Shown piece after piece: positions 24,275 to 36,476 of a stretch of DNA of 64,000 nucleotides. Location: the NCBI GenBank assembly GCA_039881145.1, contig JAYKKI010000060.1:6634501-6698500 (forward strand). The letters run 5' to 3'. Source of the DNA: Druceiella hillmani. Lineage: Eukaryota > Arthropoda > Insecta > Lepidoptera > Hepialidae. Made by a program: the position numbers and the translations under genes. Below the pieces are notes generated by a model, which was given only the letters and a program-made list of their open reading frames with translations, had not been told where the DNA came from and searched no databases. Numbering within the stretch: position 1 is the first letter of the stretch; each line of letters begins with the position of its first letter.

Positions 24275-24441
24275 ACACTTGTTAAAAACTAAACTCTGTT
24301 TATATAATTTACGATATTATATACTCTCTAATTTACGTAATAGTTGCAAATTACATAAAACATAATTTGCGACAATTACGTAAATAAGATAGTTTGTAAT
24401 ATCGTAAATTATATAAACAGGGTTTAGTTTTTAACAAATGT
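24275..24441. mobile_element. Palindromic MITE, 167 bp
   Basis: Both ends, ACACTTGTTAAAAACTAAAC and its near-perfect reverse complement, continue as outer arms of about 45 bp with two mismatches. A second inner pair (ATTTACGTAAT..GCAAATTA) also folds back with two mismatches. The whole 167 bp forms one snapback hairpin. No gene lies inside and no clear target duplication was found. Confidence 0.8.
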
Positions 24442-25016
24442 ATATCGGAGCGTTTGATTGGCGTCAGATTCCTCTTTGCGATCACTTGGATAAATAATGG
24501 TGTACTATGAAGGGATCGGAAAGATAGAAGACCTTTGTTCAAATATCAGGATTTGGACAGGAATAGCTGTGCTACTTGCTCTCTTGTACGTTGCTGTAAT
24601 TAATAACTAACCTAAATTAACTTCAAGAACAAATAAATTCAAGAAACCTGCATGAGCTTAAGGATAAATTTGGAAGATCTATAATTCTATGTTCACCTTA
24701 ATCGGCCATTTAATTGCAGCTTGTTGGTTTAAAATTATGTCATTAAAAATTAGGAATTGCGGGAAATGCGGAAATCGTACGGAAAATATTTTTCCAGTGA
24801 AAGTTTTAGGTTTATGCTGGAATATATTTCGTCGACTGCCATGTCTGTTATTGAACGAATCCTAAGGAAGCAAACCGACTGTATCACTTTTGAAATAACC
24901 CAAAACTTATAGCAACGTATTTACTTAGGACTATCTGTGGCTTTGCATTTAGCAGATTTCATGGTAATCGTGGACACAGATATAATTACACATTTTGGGA
25001 ATAGTCAGGGTACTAG

Positions 25017-25304
25017 GAAAATCAAACATAAATTATTGAAAATATTTGGCGTTAATTTTGTAGAAATTCATTATTCATGATTAAATAGAACTCAATGATG
25101 TAGTATTATTTCTACTTTATTTACATTTTTTACCACGACCTAGGTTTTGTTGTATTACAACACCTTATGATGGGTAAGTGGGTTTCATCTTTGCTAATAG
25201 CCCAAAATGTTGTAATACAATGAATCCTAGGTAATGGTAAAGAATTTAAATAAAGTAGAAATAATACTACATCACATAGTTTTATTTAATTGTGAAAATC
25301 AAAC
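25017..25304 (+). mobile_element. Hammerhead foldback element, copy C, with 11-bp TSD
   Basis: A foldback insertion of about 266 bp (25028-25293) is flanked by GAAAATCAAAC at 25017-25027 and 25294-25304. It is the longest of the five simple copies, and both arms reach past the ribozyme. Both ribozyme cores are decayed: the plus arm lacks CTGA and has GAAT in place of GAAA, and the minus arm is also altered. Confidence 0.85.
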
Positions 25305-26309
25305 TTCAAAATTCAGCCAAATAACACAGAAAATCAAATCAATCGTTTTTGAGTTTCGGAAAAATATATAAGAAAAACTAAACTTAAGACATAGGCACTG
25401 AAGTAGACAGATAAATGTAGATATATTGCATTTCTCTGTCACATTATGTTTAAACTTTTCTGTTTCTTTTGTTATGAGTTTTATGTATGATAAAACCACT
25501 TGTAAATAAAAGTGTTATAAAGATAACATAATGTCTTTGCTGTAACACAGAGTTTGTTCCAAGACTGTAGAACGCGTAATAATAAATTCGCTGTTAGTTA
25601 CTCTTACTTTTACTAGGGCACCATATTAAACAATTTTTGAGTTTTGAAGCTAATTTATTATAATTTCGAAAGGAATATGATACGTATAAGTAAACTTTGA
25701 TAAATCTGAAACCTTATTTCAAATTATATTCATCTTTTTACTATAATTTACATATATTTATATGTAACAAATATAAGCCTTAATATCATTTTATATATAC
25801 GTAATCTGTAATTTTGTAATTAATTAATATTATTAAATGACATTAATTTATGGCAAATTCAGTTCGCGAAGAACAAGAGGAACGAAAGATGCAAACTGTC
25901 AATTACTAAATCAGATTTAGTGACAACATTATAAATGAAATAAGTAGATAATGCGTCTTAAAAAATGTCTTAAAAAGCACGTTTACGATGGAAGTCAAAA
26001 GCTTGTAGTTTGGCAAAAAAGTGCCTACGTTATTTTAAAAAAATAAAATAGACGTTTTTGAATGAAAAATATGCATAAAAAGGTTTGTGTTTATATTTTC
26101 TTTTTGCACAATACTAAATATTACAAGTTGTCAATAAGCGGCGTAATGCATATATTTAATATACACATTATTTGTCTTTTATCGGAACTCAAGGCTACAT
26201 GTAAATCCCTTGCTTTAAAAAGCAAAAATGTAACTTTCCTTTTACATATGTTGTTGTTATCCTGGCTTTATTTTAACATAATTGTGACATAATCGGTAAA
26301 AAGCAGTTG

Positions 26310-26792
26310 AAAACAATTTTGATCGTGTGTTCTTTATAAACCAAAAAAGCGTGTTCATAAAATACGTATAACAACGCAAATCTGGAAATATACATTTTAT
26401 AAATGTTCCGATATTTTTTTTTGCCTGCACATGATCATTTGAACGACGTGTATTTATTTAATAGATAAAGTGGTGGTCAACGAAGCGGTTAAAATTAGTT
26501 TTGATAATGTGTTTTTTATAAACCCAAAAAAGCATGTTTATAAAATAAGTATATGTTCACTAGTTATTTTTGTATAATATTGAAAATGCAAATCTGGAAA
26601 TATATATATTTCACCTTCGCAGTTTTTAATCTTTTAAGGCTTAGTTGCAAATGGTCTGATAATTTTTTTTGCCTGCACAGGATAATTTTAACGACATGCA
26701 CATAACTAATTTGTTTTTCTGTTAAAAATTGATAGTTAAGTTTATTAGCAGTTTAATAGATAACGTTGTGGTTAACGAAGTGATCAGTAAAT
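26310..26792 (+). repeat. Diverged tandem duplication
   Basis: Copy 1 (about 26310-26493) and copy 2 (about 26499-26792) share TGTGTT(C/T)TTTATAAACC, GCAAATCTGGAAATATA, TTTGCCTGCACA and TTTAATAGATAA blocks in order. Copy 2 carries about 100 extra bases in several inserts. Confidence 0.75.
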
Positions 26793-26836
26793 CACTGGGA
26801 ATGAGAGTCCAATTTTTGAGTCAAAAGTTGAGAGTC

Positions 26837-26872
26837 AAAAAAACTTTAACCAATGTTGGTTAAAGTTTTTTT
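26837..26872. repeat. Perfect 17-bp hairpin
   Basis: AAAAAAACTTTAACCAA and its exact reverse complement are separated by only two bases (26854-26855). If transcribed it would fold with a loop of at least four bases. Confidence 0.93.
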
Positions 26873-27416
26873 CTATCGTTCCGTGGGTATGTAAAAATGA
26901 ACCTTTCTATTTTAATTACTTTCCCAAAAACATCTCCAAAAGCAAAATTTGGCTCCATTTTTTATTCAATTTGATTCTTTGGTGCTGAAATTTGAAAATC
27001 GCGTTGTTTGCGAAATCAGCTTAGTGTCTATCCATTCGCCTCTATATGATATTCTTTTTTCTCAAAGCTGACCTATACTAATACATAAAGCGTAAAAGTT
27101 TGTTCGCGCTAATCGTGGTACTGGATTTTTAATTTAAAAACTTATTTTTTTGTTACAAAACTCAGACTGTGAGAAATATTATAGGTTATAAATTATTATA
27201 GAACAGTTAATAGGGACAGAGCATTAATAAAAAAATAACACAGTAATCGGTGTACACTGCATAAATGATGCAAGGTAGAGAAAGAACAACTTATATATTA
27301 ACTAATCACCTCGATTATTCCCGTCAATAGACCCCGACCCTGGGGACCGTGTTTGTCAAACGGAGTGGAGGGGTTCAGCGACCGCTGGAGGAGAGCAATA
27401 TAATTAAGATAATTCT

Positions 27417-27446
27417 ATACGGGTGAAACAGTGGGTCACAGCTAGT
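27417..27446 (+). mobile_element. Possible element 3' terminus ending CTAGT
   Basis: TACGGGTGAAACAGTGGGTC then ACAGCTAGT. It follows a GC-richer patch at 27320-27400 (GACCCCGACCCTGGGGACCG). It resembles the lepidopteran CTAGT-ended repeat family. Confidence 0.35.
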
Positions 27447-28079
27447 TAGACATAATGATCTGAGACGAGGTGTAGTTATAGTTAGTAACATACTGGATAC
27501 AAATAGGATGAAGAGGTATGAAACCTTCGATTTGATATTTTGGGGTTAATTTCCGGGATCCAAAACAGTCTTTTTTGTTTCCGGTCCATGGGGGAATAAA
27601 CACTTGGCTTATAATAATTTTCAAAAGAAACTAAATGTTATCCTGTAAATTTGAAAATGTTCAAGATGTATATAAGAAAACTTCACATTGCCAAAAAACT
27701 GGTCATGACAATTTCTTGTTGGCACGGCCAAGACTTGTGCGTGATAATGTCTCTTCAGATGTCTTTATAACCTTTGTTTTTCAGCGCGTTTCAATTCACT
27801 GTTGCTCGGCGTTTGAGTTGAAGCATGGCGTAATTACAGTAAGACTAGTTTTAATACCTATGTTTTATAGAGTTTTCTTAATTTCTTGCCTATATTTGGC
27901 TCTATGTTGTAATATGAATAGTTTAAAAAAAATTATGTTAATTTTTGGCCACAATAACTTTGCATATTTGCCCAGAATTTTGCACTGACTTCTATATTTT
28001 CCTCTTTGTATACTCAAAGAATCTTAAAAAAAAGAAATATGATGCCGTATACTACATCATGTATAATGCGTCCGTACAA
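27447..28079. other. Gene-free sequence with unsupported open frame
   Basis: A 117-codon plus-strand frame (27635-27988) shows no known domain. A micro-exon of about 54 bases bounded by TTTTTCAG near 27784 and GTAAGA near 27838 is possible but has no homology that I can recognise. Confidence 0.3.
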
Positions 28080-28330
28080 ACACAATCCCCACGTACATAA
28101 GCGCTACGTCAGCATTCAACCCCTAGAACATAGTGAGACGGTTCAAGTTGATTAGAGCGAGGGTCGATTATGTAAATTGTTGCTACGTGCGGCCTACGAC
28201 GCTACGAGTCTACGAAGCCTACGAGAAACACGCAACGTATAGTCTTATCTCCTGATCTCGCATGGTACGTGAGGCTAAGAGTTATGCGGAGCTACGGTAG
28301 GGGAAGGATACGGGGACGCTTTCAGCGTTT
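28080..28330. other. GC-rich patch with repeated CTACG motifs
   Basis: About 250 bases with many CTACG/GTACG units (GCCTACGACGCTACGAGTCT). It resembles other 'ctacgtag' repeats of moth genomes. No coding sense was found. Confidence 0.4.
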
Positions 28331-29226
28331 ATTTCAATTATTTGTAACAAGCCTCTGCCCCTAGCTCCAAGGGGTAATAATCGACGCAAGTTTATTGTTG
28401 TAGGGTAATAAAAGCTGCAAAAAAATTGTTAGCAGGTTATTTTTTCTTTTATTATTTGTTCTGGGATTTGTATGCTATGTGTGAATGTTAGATTGTCTTC
28501 TATTTATACATCCGCTTTACCTTCAACCTCAGATATTATGAATATATTTTCAAGTTTAAGTCTCGTTTCAATTGATCGGCGATTAGGGACCGAAGTGATC
28601 TTCATATTCTTTCACTTCTTTTTAGCGTTTTAAATATTTTTGGTAGTTCTTCAATCATTTAATTGAAAGTGCATCACATCAAGTTGCTCACATCATTTTG
28701 AAAGGTTCCTTACACTCCGGATCCTCAATTATCATATCAGTTTCAATGAAAGTTCATTCACAATATATGGTACCAAGTTGTGGAATAAGTTTCACCCTGA
28801 TAAACGAAATGCTACCTCCATACACGCATTTATAAATAGTTTCAAAAAGTTGTATATATATGTATATATATGCATGTGAACACTTGCGCATAATTTTTTC
28901 TAATTTTGTTTCACTTTTAGTTAACTGCTTTCTATTGCAGTATATTACAATACCAGTCATCGTTATACTAGTAAGAGATTGCTCTCCTACCAATAAATAC
29001 GCAAATTCGCTAGATTTAAACGTATGCAGTTCATGTGTAACGGCATGCATTAGAATTTTTGTTTTTATATTAAATGTATAGCACTCACGCGAATTCTATC
29101 GATTATCATTTTGATACCAAAATTTTCTGTGACTAATGTTGATACTTGATTAATAAACATTAAAATGCAAATGATTTGTTTTATGTTTATCTGTATGGCG
29201 AGATATTTGGTTGGAAAAATTGCATG
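28331..29226. other. Gene-free AT-rich sequence
   Basis: Overlapping short frames on both strands around 28754-29081 have no recognisable domain. Confidence 0.4.
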
Positions 29227-30055
29227 TAATAAAATATTATGTCAAAAATTAAAGCTGAGCGTAAGATATGACCCGTCAAAATGATAGGATAATTTATACT
29301 GTATATAATTTACAAGGAATTTAAACGAAAATTCCGATTAAAGCGATAAATTTAATGCTCAATCCGATCTGTTTTTTTTATATTTTAAGTACATTTCGTA
29401 TTTTAAATACATTTCGTAATAAAATATTGTATCAAAAATTAAGGCTGCGCGTAAAAAGGACTTTTAAGATATGACTAGTAAAAATTATAGGATAATTTAT
29501 TCATTATATAATTTACAAAGAATTTAAACGAAAACTCGGATTGAAGCCACAAATTTAATGCTCAATTTGGTCTGTTTTTTTACATTTTTAGTAGACTTCG
29601 TAATTTATCTTTGATTACTAATATAAAATGCATGCATCTAAATGTTACAGAGTAATAAAATATTGTATTAAAAATTAAAGCTGCACCTAAAAAGGGCTTT
29701 TAAGAAAGGACCCGTTAAAATGATAGGATAATTTATCCATTTATAATTTACAAAGAATTTAAATGAAAATTCGGATTAAAGCCACAAATTCAATGCTTAA
29801 TCCGATTAATTATATCATATTATAAGTACATTTCGCAATAAAATATTGTATCAAAAATTAGAGCTGCGCATAAAAAGGGCTTTTAAGATATGACCCGTCA
29901 AAATTATAGAGGATAATTTTTTAATTTTAAGGATAAATTTCAATGAAAACTCGGATTAAAGACACAAATTGAATACTTAATCCGATCTATTTGTTTTTAA
30001 TATTTTAAGTACATTTTATAATTTAGCTTTGAATACTAATATAAAATGCTTGAAT
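29227..30055 (+). repeat. Four diverged tandem copies, 185-235 bp each
   Basis: Copies begin at TAATAAAATATT (29227, 29418, 29653, 29837). They share AAAATTAAAGCTG, TAGGATAATTTAT, TTTACAA(A/G)GAATTTAAA and a conserved stem-loop of the form TCGGATTAA...TTAATCCGA. Divergence suggests an old array. Confidence 0.9.
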
Positions 30056-30337
30056 TTATTTAAAGAAAAACGAATTAAAATCGTATTTTTATTCTTAAGC
30101 CAAAAATTCACAATTCACATATTTGCACACCAGAGGACATGGGAGCACTGAGTCAAGTCAGGACAATGAGCAATACCCAGTAATATCTTTTTCTTGAAGC
30201 GATTAGGTGTATTTTAGAAACTTGATATTTTTGGCTGGATAAATCTAAAGCAGTACCTATAGCTATAATATATATTCCTACAAAGATATTCATATCGTGT
30301 TGAAATACTGTGATGAGCATACCTTTATATTTTATAC

Positions 30338-30665
30338 TAGCTGTATTGACGCGAGTTAGTTCGCGTGGAATTCGGTATAAGAAAAGTTATTTGGATTTTC
30401 TTGCTTTTTTCAATTGTTTTTCTCTCAGAACTCTATGAGCATAAAGTTTACTAAAAAGGCTAAGAGATGACGTTACCAGTACCAATGTTGTGAAATTATC
30501 CAAGTTAGGGCTTTTTTATATTCATAACATCCAGATAAAAAGTGTCCTATATGTTGATCGAGAGTATAAATTATTACCATACCAAACTTTACTAAAAGGT
30601 TTGCATTAGATTTAGTATAATTGAAGAACACATTAATACACAGACAGACAAAAATTTTTATATTC
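30338..30665 (-). mobile_element. Dispersed element with Helitron-like 3' end
   Basis: On the minus strand the element ends in a hairpin ACGCGA-ACTAAC-TCGCGT followed by AATACAGCTAGT. A hairpin a few bases before CTAGT is what Helitron 3' ends look like. Its body matches 36480-36960 on the plus strand (TTTTTGTCTGTCTG, GGACACTTTTTAT, TTTTAGTAAACTT..ATGCTCATA). Against a strict Helitron call, the base after CTAGT is A rather than the expected T. Confidence 0.5.
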
Positions 30666-31488
30666 TTGCCACTTTAAATGTAAGTTATATGAGAAATTTA
30701 GCTATTTTGGCACTCATTTTGCTGACTGATTTTGATCAAAATTCTAATTCTTAATTCTAAAAAAGCTATCTTCCATATACCTATAAAACCGAAATTTGAT
30801 ATACAGGCAATGTTTAGTAAGTAAAGGCAATGCTTAGAAAAAAAAGCTTAGATCTATAATTTTTTCCATTCTAACTACCAAGGTAGAGGTGGAAAAAGGA
30901 AAGGAACTATTACGAAAACAAAAAATATCTTAACTAAGTATTTTTGTTGTAACATAATTAAGAAATGTCGTTAAGTTATAAGAGGGGTAATCAAATACTG
31001 AGCTATCATCTCGGATTATATTTTTAAAATGTCTTATTTAAATACAAAGTCATTTTATACTTGACATTTTACGTAAATGGAAGATAAATTAAATGCAGTA
31101 TTTAGCCGAAGTATTTATTAAAGAAAAATTTATAGAAGGAAAAGGTTTTCTTCAGACCGTATACTACATAGTTACTATAAAATATAGATTGGATTTTTAC
31201 GAGAAATTAAACTTTTTATAGCAAGGCAATAACAAAACATAGCCTTACTTTTTGTTTTTTTTTTTTAAATTATGACTTTCCTCATAATCTTTATATACTC
31301 ACAACGTGTAATGTATCGATAAAAGTGTAATAAATAAATAATTCTTACAATTTACTCTTCCTTCACTTCTTTCATAACCGTTATTTTTTTTTTAAATAGC
31401 CTACGCGAAACCGACTTATTTATTAATAAATTAATCGATAAATAAAATTAAAGTTTAAAAAACCAAAAAACACGCTCTTGTAGCAATA
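30666..31488. other. Gene-free AT-rich sequence
   Basis: Nothing coding is seen. Confidence 0.45.
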
Positions 31489-31880
31489 TGAACTAAAAAA
31501 TAAAAAAATTTTAAATATAAAAATTTTAGTCAAAAAAGAAAGGATATCTCACAACTGGGTATAATTTAATTTTTTTTAATAATCTTAAAATAAGAATAAA
31601 AAAATTGACTATAATAAAAAATAATTGTGGGATACTTGATATCAATTGCCCTGAATTTTTTTTATTGTTAGCTCTTTGTAAAGGTCAATATGAAAATTTA
31701 AGTCGAGAACACTCCACGCTTGTTTTACATTAAAGTTATTTTTTTTAACAAGCAACTTTATTCTTATTTTAAGCTTATTAAAAAATTAAGTTATTTCGTC
31801 TTGTGAGATATTTTTTCGCTCTTGAGAAAAATATTTATATTTTAAAATTATTTTTTAATTCTTAGTTCATATTTATAAAA
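31489..31880. mobile_element. AT-rich foldback element with about 120-bp inverted arms
   Basis: Left arm 31489-31605 and right arm about 31755-31880 are diverged reverse complements. Shared blocks are ATGAACTAA, GATATCTCACAA (GATATTTTTTCGC in part) and CTTAAAATAAGAATAAA. The middle is about 150 bp without coding capacity. Confidence 0.65.
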
Positions 31881-32042
31881 AAACTGGCTGTTTTAGTTCC
31901 ATAAAACCATAATTTTATTTTCCAACTTTTTAGTTATGAAGTTATTGTGTTGTCATCGGTTCTTGATACGTATGCAAAATTTAAATAATCCGGATGTCTG
32001 CAAGTGGATGAAAATTTAATTGAAGATTCCGTTACATTCATA

Positions 32043-32354
32043 CGTACATACATACAAGTGTAGCTAATGTAAAATCTTTTCATACATACAAGTGTAACTA
32101 ATGTAAAATCTTTTCATACATACAAGTGTAGCTAATGTAAAATCTTTTCATACATACAAGTGTAGCTAATGTAAAATCTTATCATACATACAAGTGTAGC
32201 TAATGTAAAATCTTTTTATACATACAAGTGTAGCTAATGTAAAATCTTTTCATACATACAAGTGTAGCTAATGTAAAATCTTTTCATACATACAAGTGTA
32301 GCTAATGTAAAATCTTTTCATACATACAAGTGTAGCTAATGTAAAATCTTTTCA
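32043..32354 (+). repeat. 34-bp tandem array, about 9 near-identical copies
   Basis: About nine copies of TACATACAAGTGTAGCTAAT then GTAAAATCTTTTCA. Only a few single-base differences exist in more than 300 bases, so the array has been expanded or homogenised recently. Confidence 0.97.
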
Positions 32355-32589
32355 AAAAATGTACGTACCATTAAACCTATTATGCTTTGTCTAGACGAGT
32401 GGATGAAACATTCGTATCTGATCCGTTAGACGATCTTCATAACTGTGCAATTCAGAAAATGAAATTTAAATTGAGGCCAGAACGTGAATTTATCACAATT
32501 CATAGATTCGTTTTAAAGACATAATATTTTCCAATATTGTATTTTTATGGCATATAAAATATACTGTGTTATATTTATTTATCTACTTT

Positions 32590-32785
32590 AATATATCCAA
32601 TTGACACATATGGCGGACTTATTGAGACTACTACTACGAGATTATTTAGTGTAATCTGTCACAGCCAACCATAACACCAGTCCAGCCCCGTTGGACGAAC
32701 GGCCGGGAATCGAACCCGAGTCCCCGCGGTGCGTCGCATCGTTAAAGATCGTATGCCTTGTGACCAATCCAACACACCACGGTAA
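32590..32785 (-). mobile_element. tRNA-derived SINE
   Basis: On the minus strand a tRNA-like head runs from about 32782 (CCGTGGTGTGTTGGATTGGT). It contains a perfect Pol III B box GGTTCGATTCC (32706-32716) and a weaker A-box-like TGGATTGGTCA about 50 bases upstream. An anticodon-arm-like stem with CTTTAA in the loop lies between them. A non-tRNA tail follows. The acceptor and anticodon stems are imperfect and the tail continues, so this is a SINE and not a working tRNA gene. Confidence 0.75.
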
Positions 32786-34272
32786 CGACAAATTTATTTA
32801 TATTATAAAGAGAAGCTTTTAGGGTTCAGTTTTTCCTGTATAGTTTTTCTTCTCAACTTAGTTACTTTTTCATTTTTTTAACGCTGGTCTGTGTTGCTAT
32901 GAAATGTTTTGGGATTTAATATGGATGTAATCATGCTGTTTATTTATATCTAGTTAGGTTGGCAATTTAAAATTTGGTTTGCATCCAGGTTTCGACGAGA
33001 AAAATGTAATATTTTTGATTGCCTAAGGGTCTTTTGACACTACAATAAATACCATACCAATATTTTATAATATTCGAGCGGAAAGGAACAGTTGGCGAAG
33101 TATTGCCGGAGATATACGTTGGACATACGAAATGTATGAATGGCTGGAGGAATACTCTACTGTAGCATGCGTTTATGTGTTTAAGTAGTGAACATATTGG
33201 TAGAAAATAGGTTTTGTTTATATTTTAAACGCATTTTAATCACTTTGTAATCGATTTTTAAAAACAAATTTGAAAATCGAAAACAAAAATATCCGATTTT
33301 ATGCACAGTTATAAATCGTCCATAATAAAATATAACGAAATTTGGTGAGGGGTCTTTACACATGAATATTTTTTAAATAATTTTATTTCATTAAAACGTA
33401 GTTTTACAATCCTCCGCTAGATGGCGGTGTTTACTTTATTTTTAAAAATAAGTTTATATATTCGTATGAGTATAGTATCGCTACTATTAATCGAACTTTA
33501 GGGCGTCACACTGTGGTTCGGATCGTTAAACTGGTAGCCCAAAATATAGTTTTTAATTTATTTTAGTTTAAGTTACAAAAATATAACTTATTTTGCTTTA
33601 TAATAAAATATAAATAACCTTTGGTTATATCAAATTAAAGCTTATTTGCTTATAACAAATGAAAGTTTTCAATTCCAAGTATTTTGATAATAAAAAAGAA
33701 ATAATTTGAGTGAAAACCGTATTATAATTATGAAAATATTTATTTGTCGTCCTTCTCATTTTCATTTTGCTCTCCATATTTTAAAAGACTTCCTTGTGGT
33801 GATAATTTCTTATATTTTTTTTCTCGTTTATTACGAATACTACTTATGAGAGGATCTGATGAAACCAGTACTAGGTGTATACGTTTTATAATTTTTTCTT
33901 TTTCTAAATTTGGTTGCATGGTATTCCCTATAATTTTTGTAGTCTTTATAACGAACCTCTTGGGTCTATTCCCGATGCTCCATCACAACCCAATTTGATA
34001 ATGAAATGAAGAGTTAGAAGTGTGTTTACACATATGTTTACTTCTTTCAACATTTCATACCGTATCAGTCGTTTGATTGTGTAATCGACCAATGACTTCA
34101 GTTTAATTTCCGCGAAAAATTCTGTAATGTCAATGTCGTATGAATAACATTGTTTTTTGCATCCAAAAGGATGTGATAATTACAAAAAATATCAGCTTTT
34201 TATGTTTTTCTAATATGATGCATTGATAGTTGAAATTTTTATTTACAAAAAAAGCTAAGGCCTTATCACAGT
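32786..34272. other. Gene-free sequence with one CTCF-like site
   Basis: No supported gene. An 84-codon frame (33744-33998) has no recognisable domain. Confidence 0.4.
33414..33427 (+). promoter_or_regulatory. CTCF-like binding motif
   Basis: CCGCTAGATGGCGG differs from the CTCF core CCASYAGRKGGCRS only at the third base. It shares 13 of 14 bases and the following GTGTT with the site at 1005. Confidence 0.35.
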
Positions 34273-34530
34273 CTATCTTGATGAGGAGATTTTTTGGGGC
34301 TGGATGCGTCTTTTTTTAATTTTGGTTGCCCTTTTGGGTGAATAGTTCGATACTTGCTTCACGATCTGCACAGTACCCCACCTTCCTGCTGCTTGCAGAC
34401 CCGTTTGAGTTGCAAAAACAATTTCACCAACACTGCTAATATTTAACAAATGTTTCGCTTTTATTTTCTGACACTTTTTGCTGCTGTCCTCAAACAATTT
34501 GCGAGATCGACCACTGAAAGAGCTACTTGT
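34273..34530 (-). pseudogene. Small unidentified frame, possibly from a mobile element
   Basis: The minus-strand frame is open upstream of its first ATG to about 34530 (SSSFSGRSRKLFEDSSKK) and ends at 34273. It contains FATQTGLQAAGRW and SPKRATKIKKRRIQ, a basic C-terminus. The pattern 'KxxFEDSSxKxxK...xATQxxLxxxGxxxAxxVxKxx...PxRATKxxK' resembles repeated insect proteins linked to mobile elements, but I cannot name a family. It is a fragment: no promoter or downstream domain is seen. Confidence 0.3.
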
Positions 34531-35361
34531 TTAAAATCCATGAATGGGGCATGGGGATATAATCAATGTCAAGCACCAATTTTTCGGTTAACCACTCATT
34601 ATTTTTAGATAAGAATCGATTCAAAATATAATGACACTTGATCCACGGTAACTTCAGTTTTTTTTATAAAATTCGTTACTTTTAGATCGTACTTGTTCTG
34701 TTAAATATTCAACCCAGTTATTCATACCAAAATTTATCAATAATATAATTGAATGCACTATTCACTCTTCTTGCCATAATTCTCTATTCTTGAGTTAAAT
34801 TTGTCATAGTTCGCAACTGCATTGGTGTTAAAATTCAAGTGTAAACAGCCCCTAAGTTTAGCAGCGACTGCAAGTCGATAGCGAAGCAACAGAGCGGTCA
34901 GAATAAACGATATATTTATACCTGCTTGGTTACGCTGTACAAAAAAATATGACCCTTTACTACAAAAGTAAGCCTGTTTTTAACAACGCTTGAAAGTTAA
35001 TACGGTGTTATCAAATTTATACCTTTTGCGCAACCAGATCATCAAACGAAACGACTGTGCATCGTCCTGTATAAGATTTTAAGCCCTAAAAATATCTGAT
35101 ATATACTACTAATACTAATAATAGATATACTACTTGCTCTGTCATAAAAGTGCACAATTATAGCAACGTAACCAAGGATATATTACCACGTCTGGTTACA
35201 GCACTCACCATAAAAAACTTTTAGTTCCATTGTTTTTTCCTGTCTGTTTAAAAAGTCCAGAGCAAACCAGATTCTTTTCCTAAAATTTAAATTCATTCAT
35301 TCATTTTTCATGGATCCCAGTGTTTTTGTATAAAAAATTCTTTATTAGAATTTATATATAT
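34531..35361. other. Gene-free AT-rich sequence
   Basis: Nothing coding is seen. Confidence 0.4.
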
Positions 35362-35679
35362 TTTTAATTCGATGCGAGCAGCGACGATTATACATAATTT
35401 AGTTAACATAAAACTTATAAATGCAATCGCATTTTTCCTTGGCGTGCCACGCAACCACACCTATTCTGTTTTACATATCAGTCAGGATTTCATATCTGAC
35501 ATTTAATTATGCTAACTTATTTTTAATTCGATGCTAGCAGCGTTTATTATACATAATTTGATTAGCATAAAAATTATAAATGCAGTCGCATTTTTCCTTT
35601 GCGTACCACGCAACCACACCTATTCTGTTTTACATATCAGTAAGGATTTCATATCTGACATTTAATCATGCTAACTTTT
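35362..35679 (+). repeat. 159-bp tandem duplication
   Basis: Copies 35362-35520 and 35521-35679 start TTTTAATTCGATGC and end ATGCTAACTT. They are about 90 percent identical and share CCACGCAACCACACCTATTC. Confidence 0.95.
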
Positions 35680-36476
35680 GCTTTATTTGCTACATATTTT
35701 CATACAAAAAAGATGAAATCGGTCATAGAAACGAATCAAACTCGCCCGTCGACTGTCGTGTGCCTATCATCGATAGTAGTATGTATATCTATTTTCTTAT
35801 TTTAACTAATACAGGTCATGTTTACGACAGTGAAACGTTTAAATGCAATTACGACGAAAATATTGAATTAAAAAATATTCTAGCGTTAATAAATAAACTA
35901 TTTCACTGTAATAAAATCCTAACTCCAAAAATATTATTAATTATTTTCATGTTGATTTATTGAGAGGAAATCGGAAAAATTCTTACTACACAAATTACCA
36001 AACACCTGTATATTTTTTTACGGCAGATAAACAGATAGGTAAAAACAAGGTAAATGTTCGGTTTTTTATATTTTAATATACATAATTTTATTAAATATAT
36101 TTCACCCCTAATTCAATAATTCGATTATATCCTCAGTGATGGCCACATAAATTAATAACGTAAAACCGTTTATTTAAGCTATAAAGGATCATTGTTTGTT
36201 AATAATATTTAATTTGCTTAACTTTGTTTTAAAAGTAACCTAATTTGCTAAAGTTTGAGTTTTTTCAAAGAAAATTCATTTTGAGGGAAATTTAAATGCT
36301 GAAAACTGTAGAAAACTTTCAATAACCTACTTTAAAAATACACTTTCAACCACGTTATTTATAAAATTGTGTGGAACTCCAAGCGTAATCTATAAACATA
36401 GTAAAATGTTAAGAGAATTAATTCTATAAATGGAAAATATTTTAAAAACAATTATTGATTTAGTGTATAGTATGAT
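35680..36476. other. Gene-free sequence
   Basis: A 127-codon frame (35580-35963) overlaps the 159-bp duplication and has no recognisable domain. Confidence 0.4.

Noticed and set aside
27635..27988. A 117-codon gene
   Set aside because: No domain, no promoter, and residues typical of random AT-rich translation. A possible micro-exon inside has no homology I can name.
32700..32785. Functional tRNA gene
   Set aside because: The B box is perfect, but the acceptor and anticodon stems do not pair properly and the transcript continues into a tail, so a SINE fits better.
35580..35963. A 127-codon gene
   Set aside because: It starts inside a noncoding tandem duplication and shows no domain.
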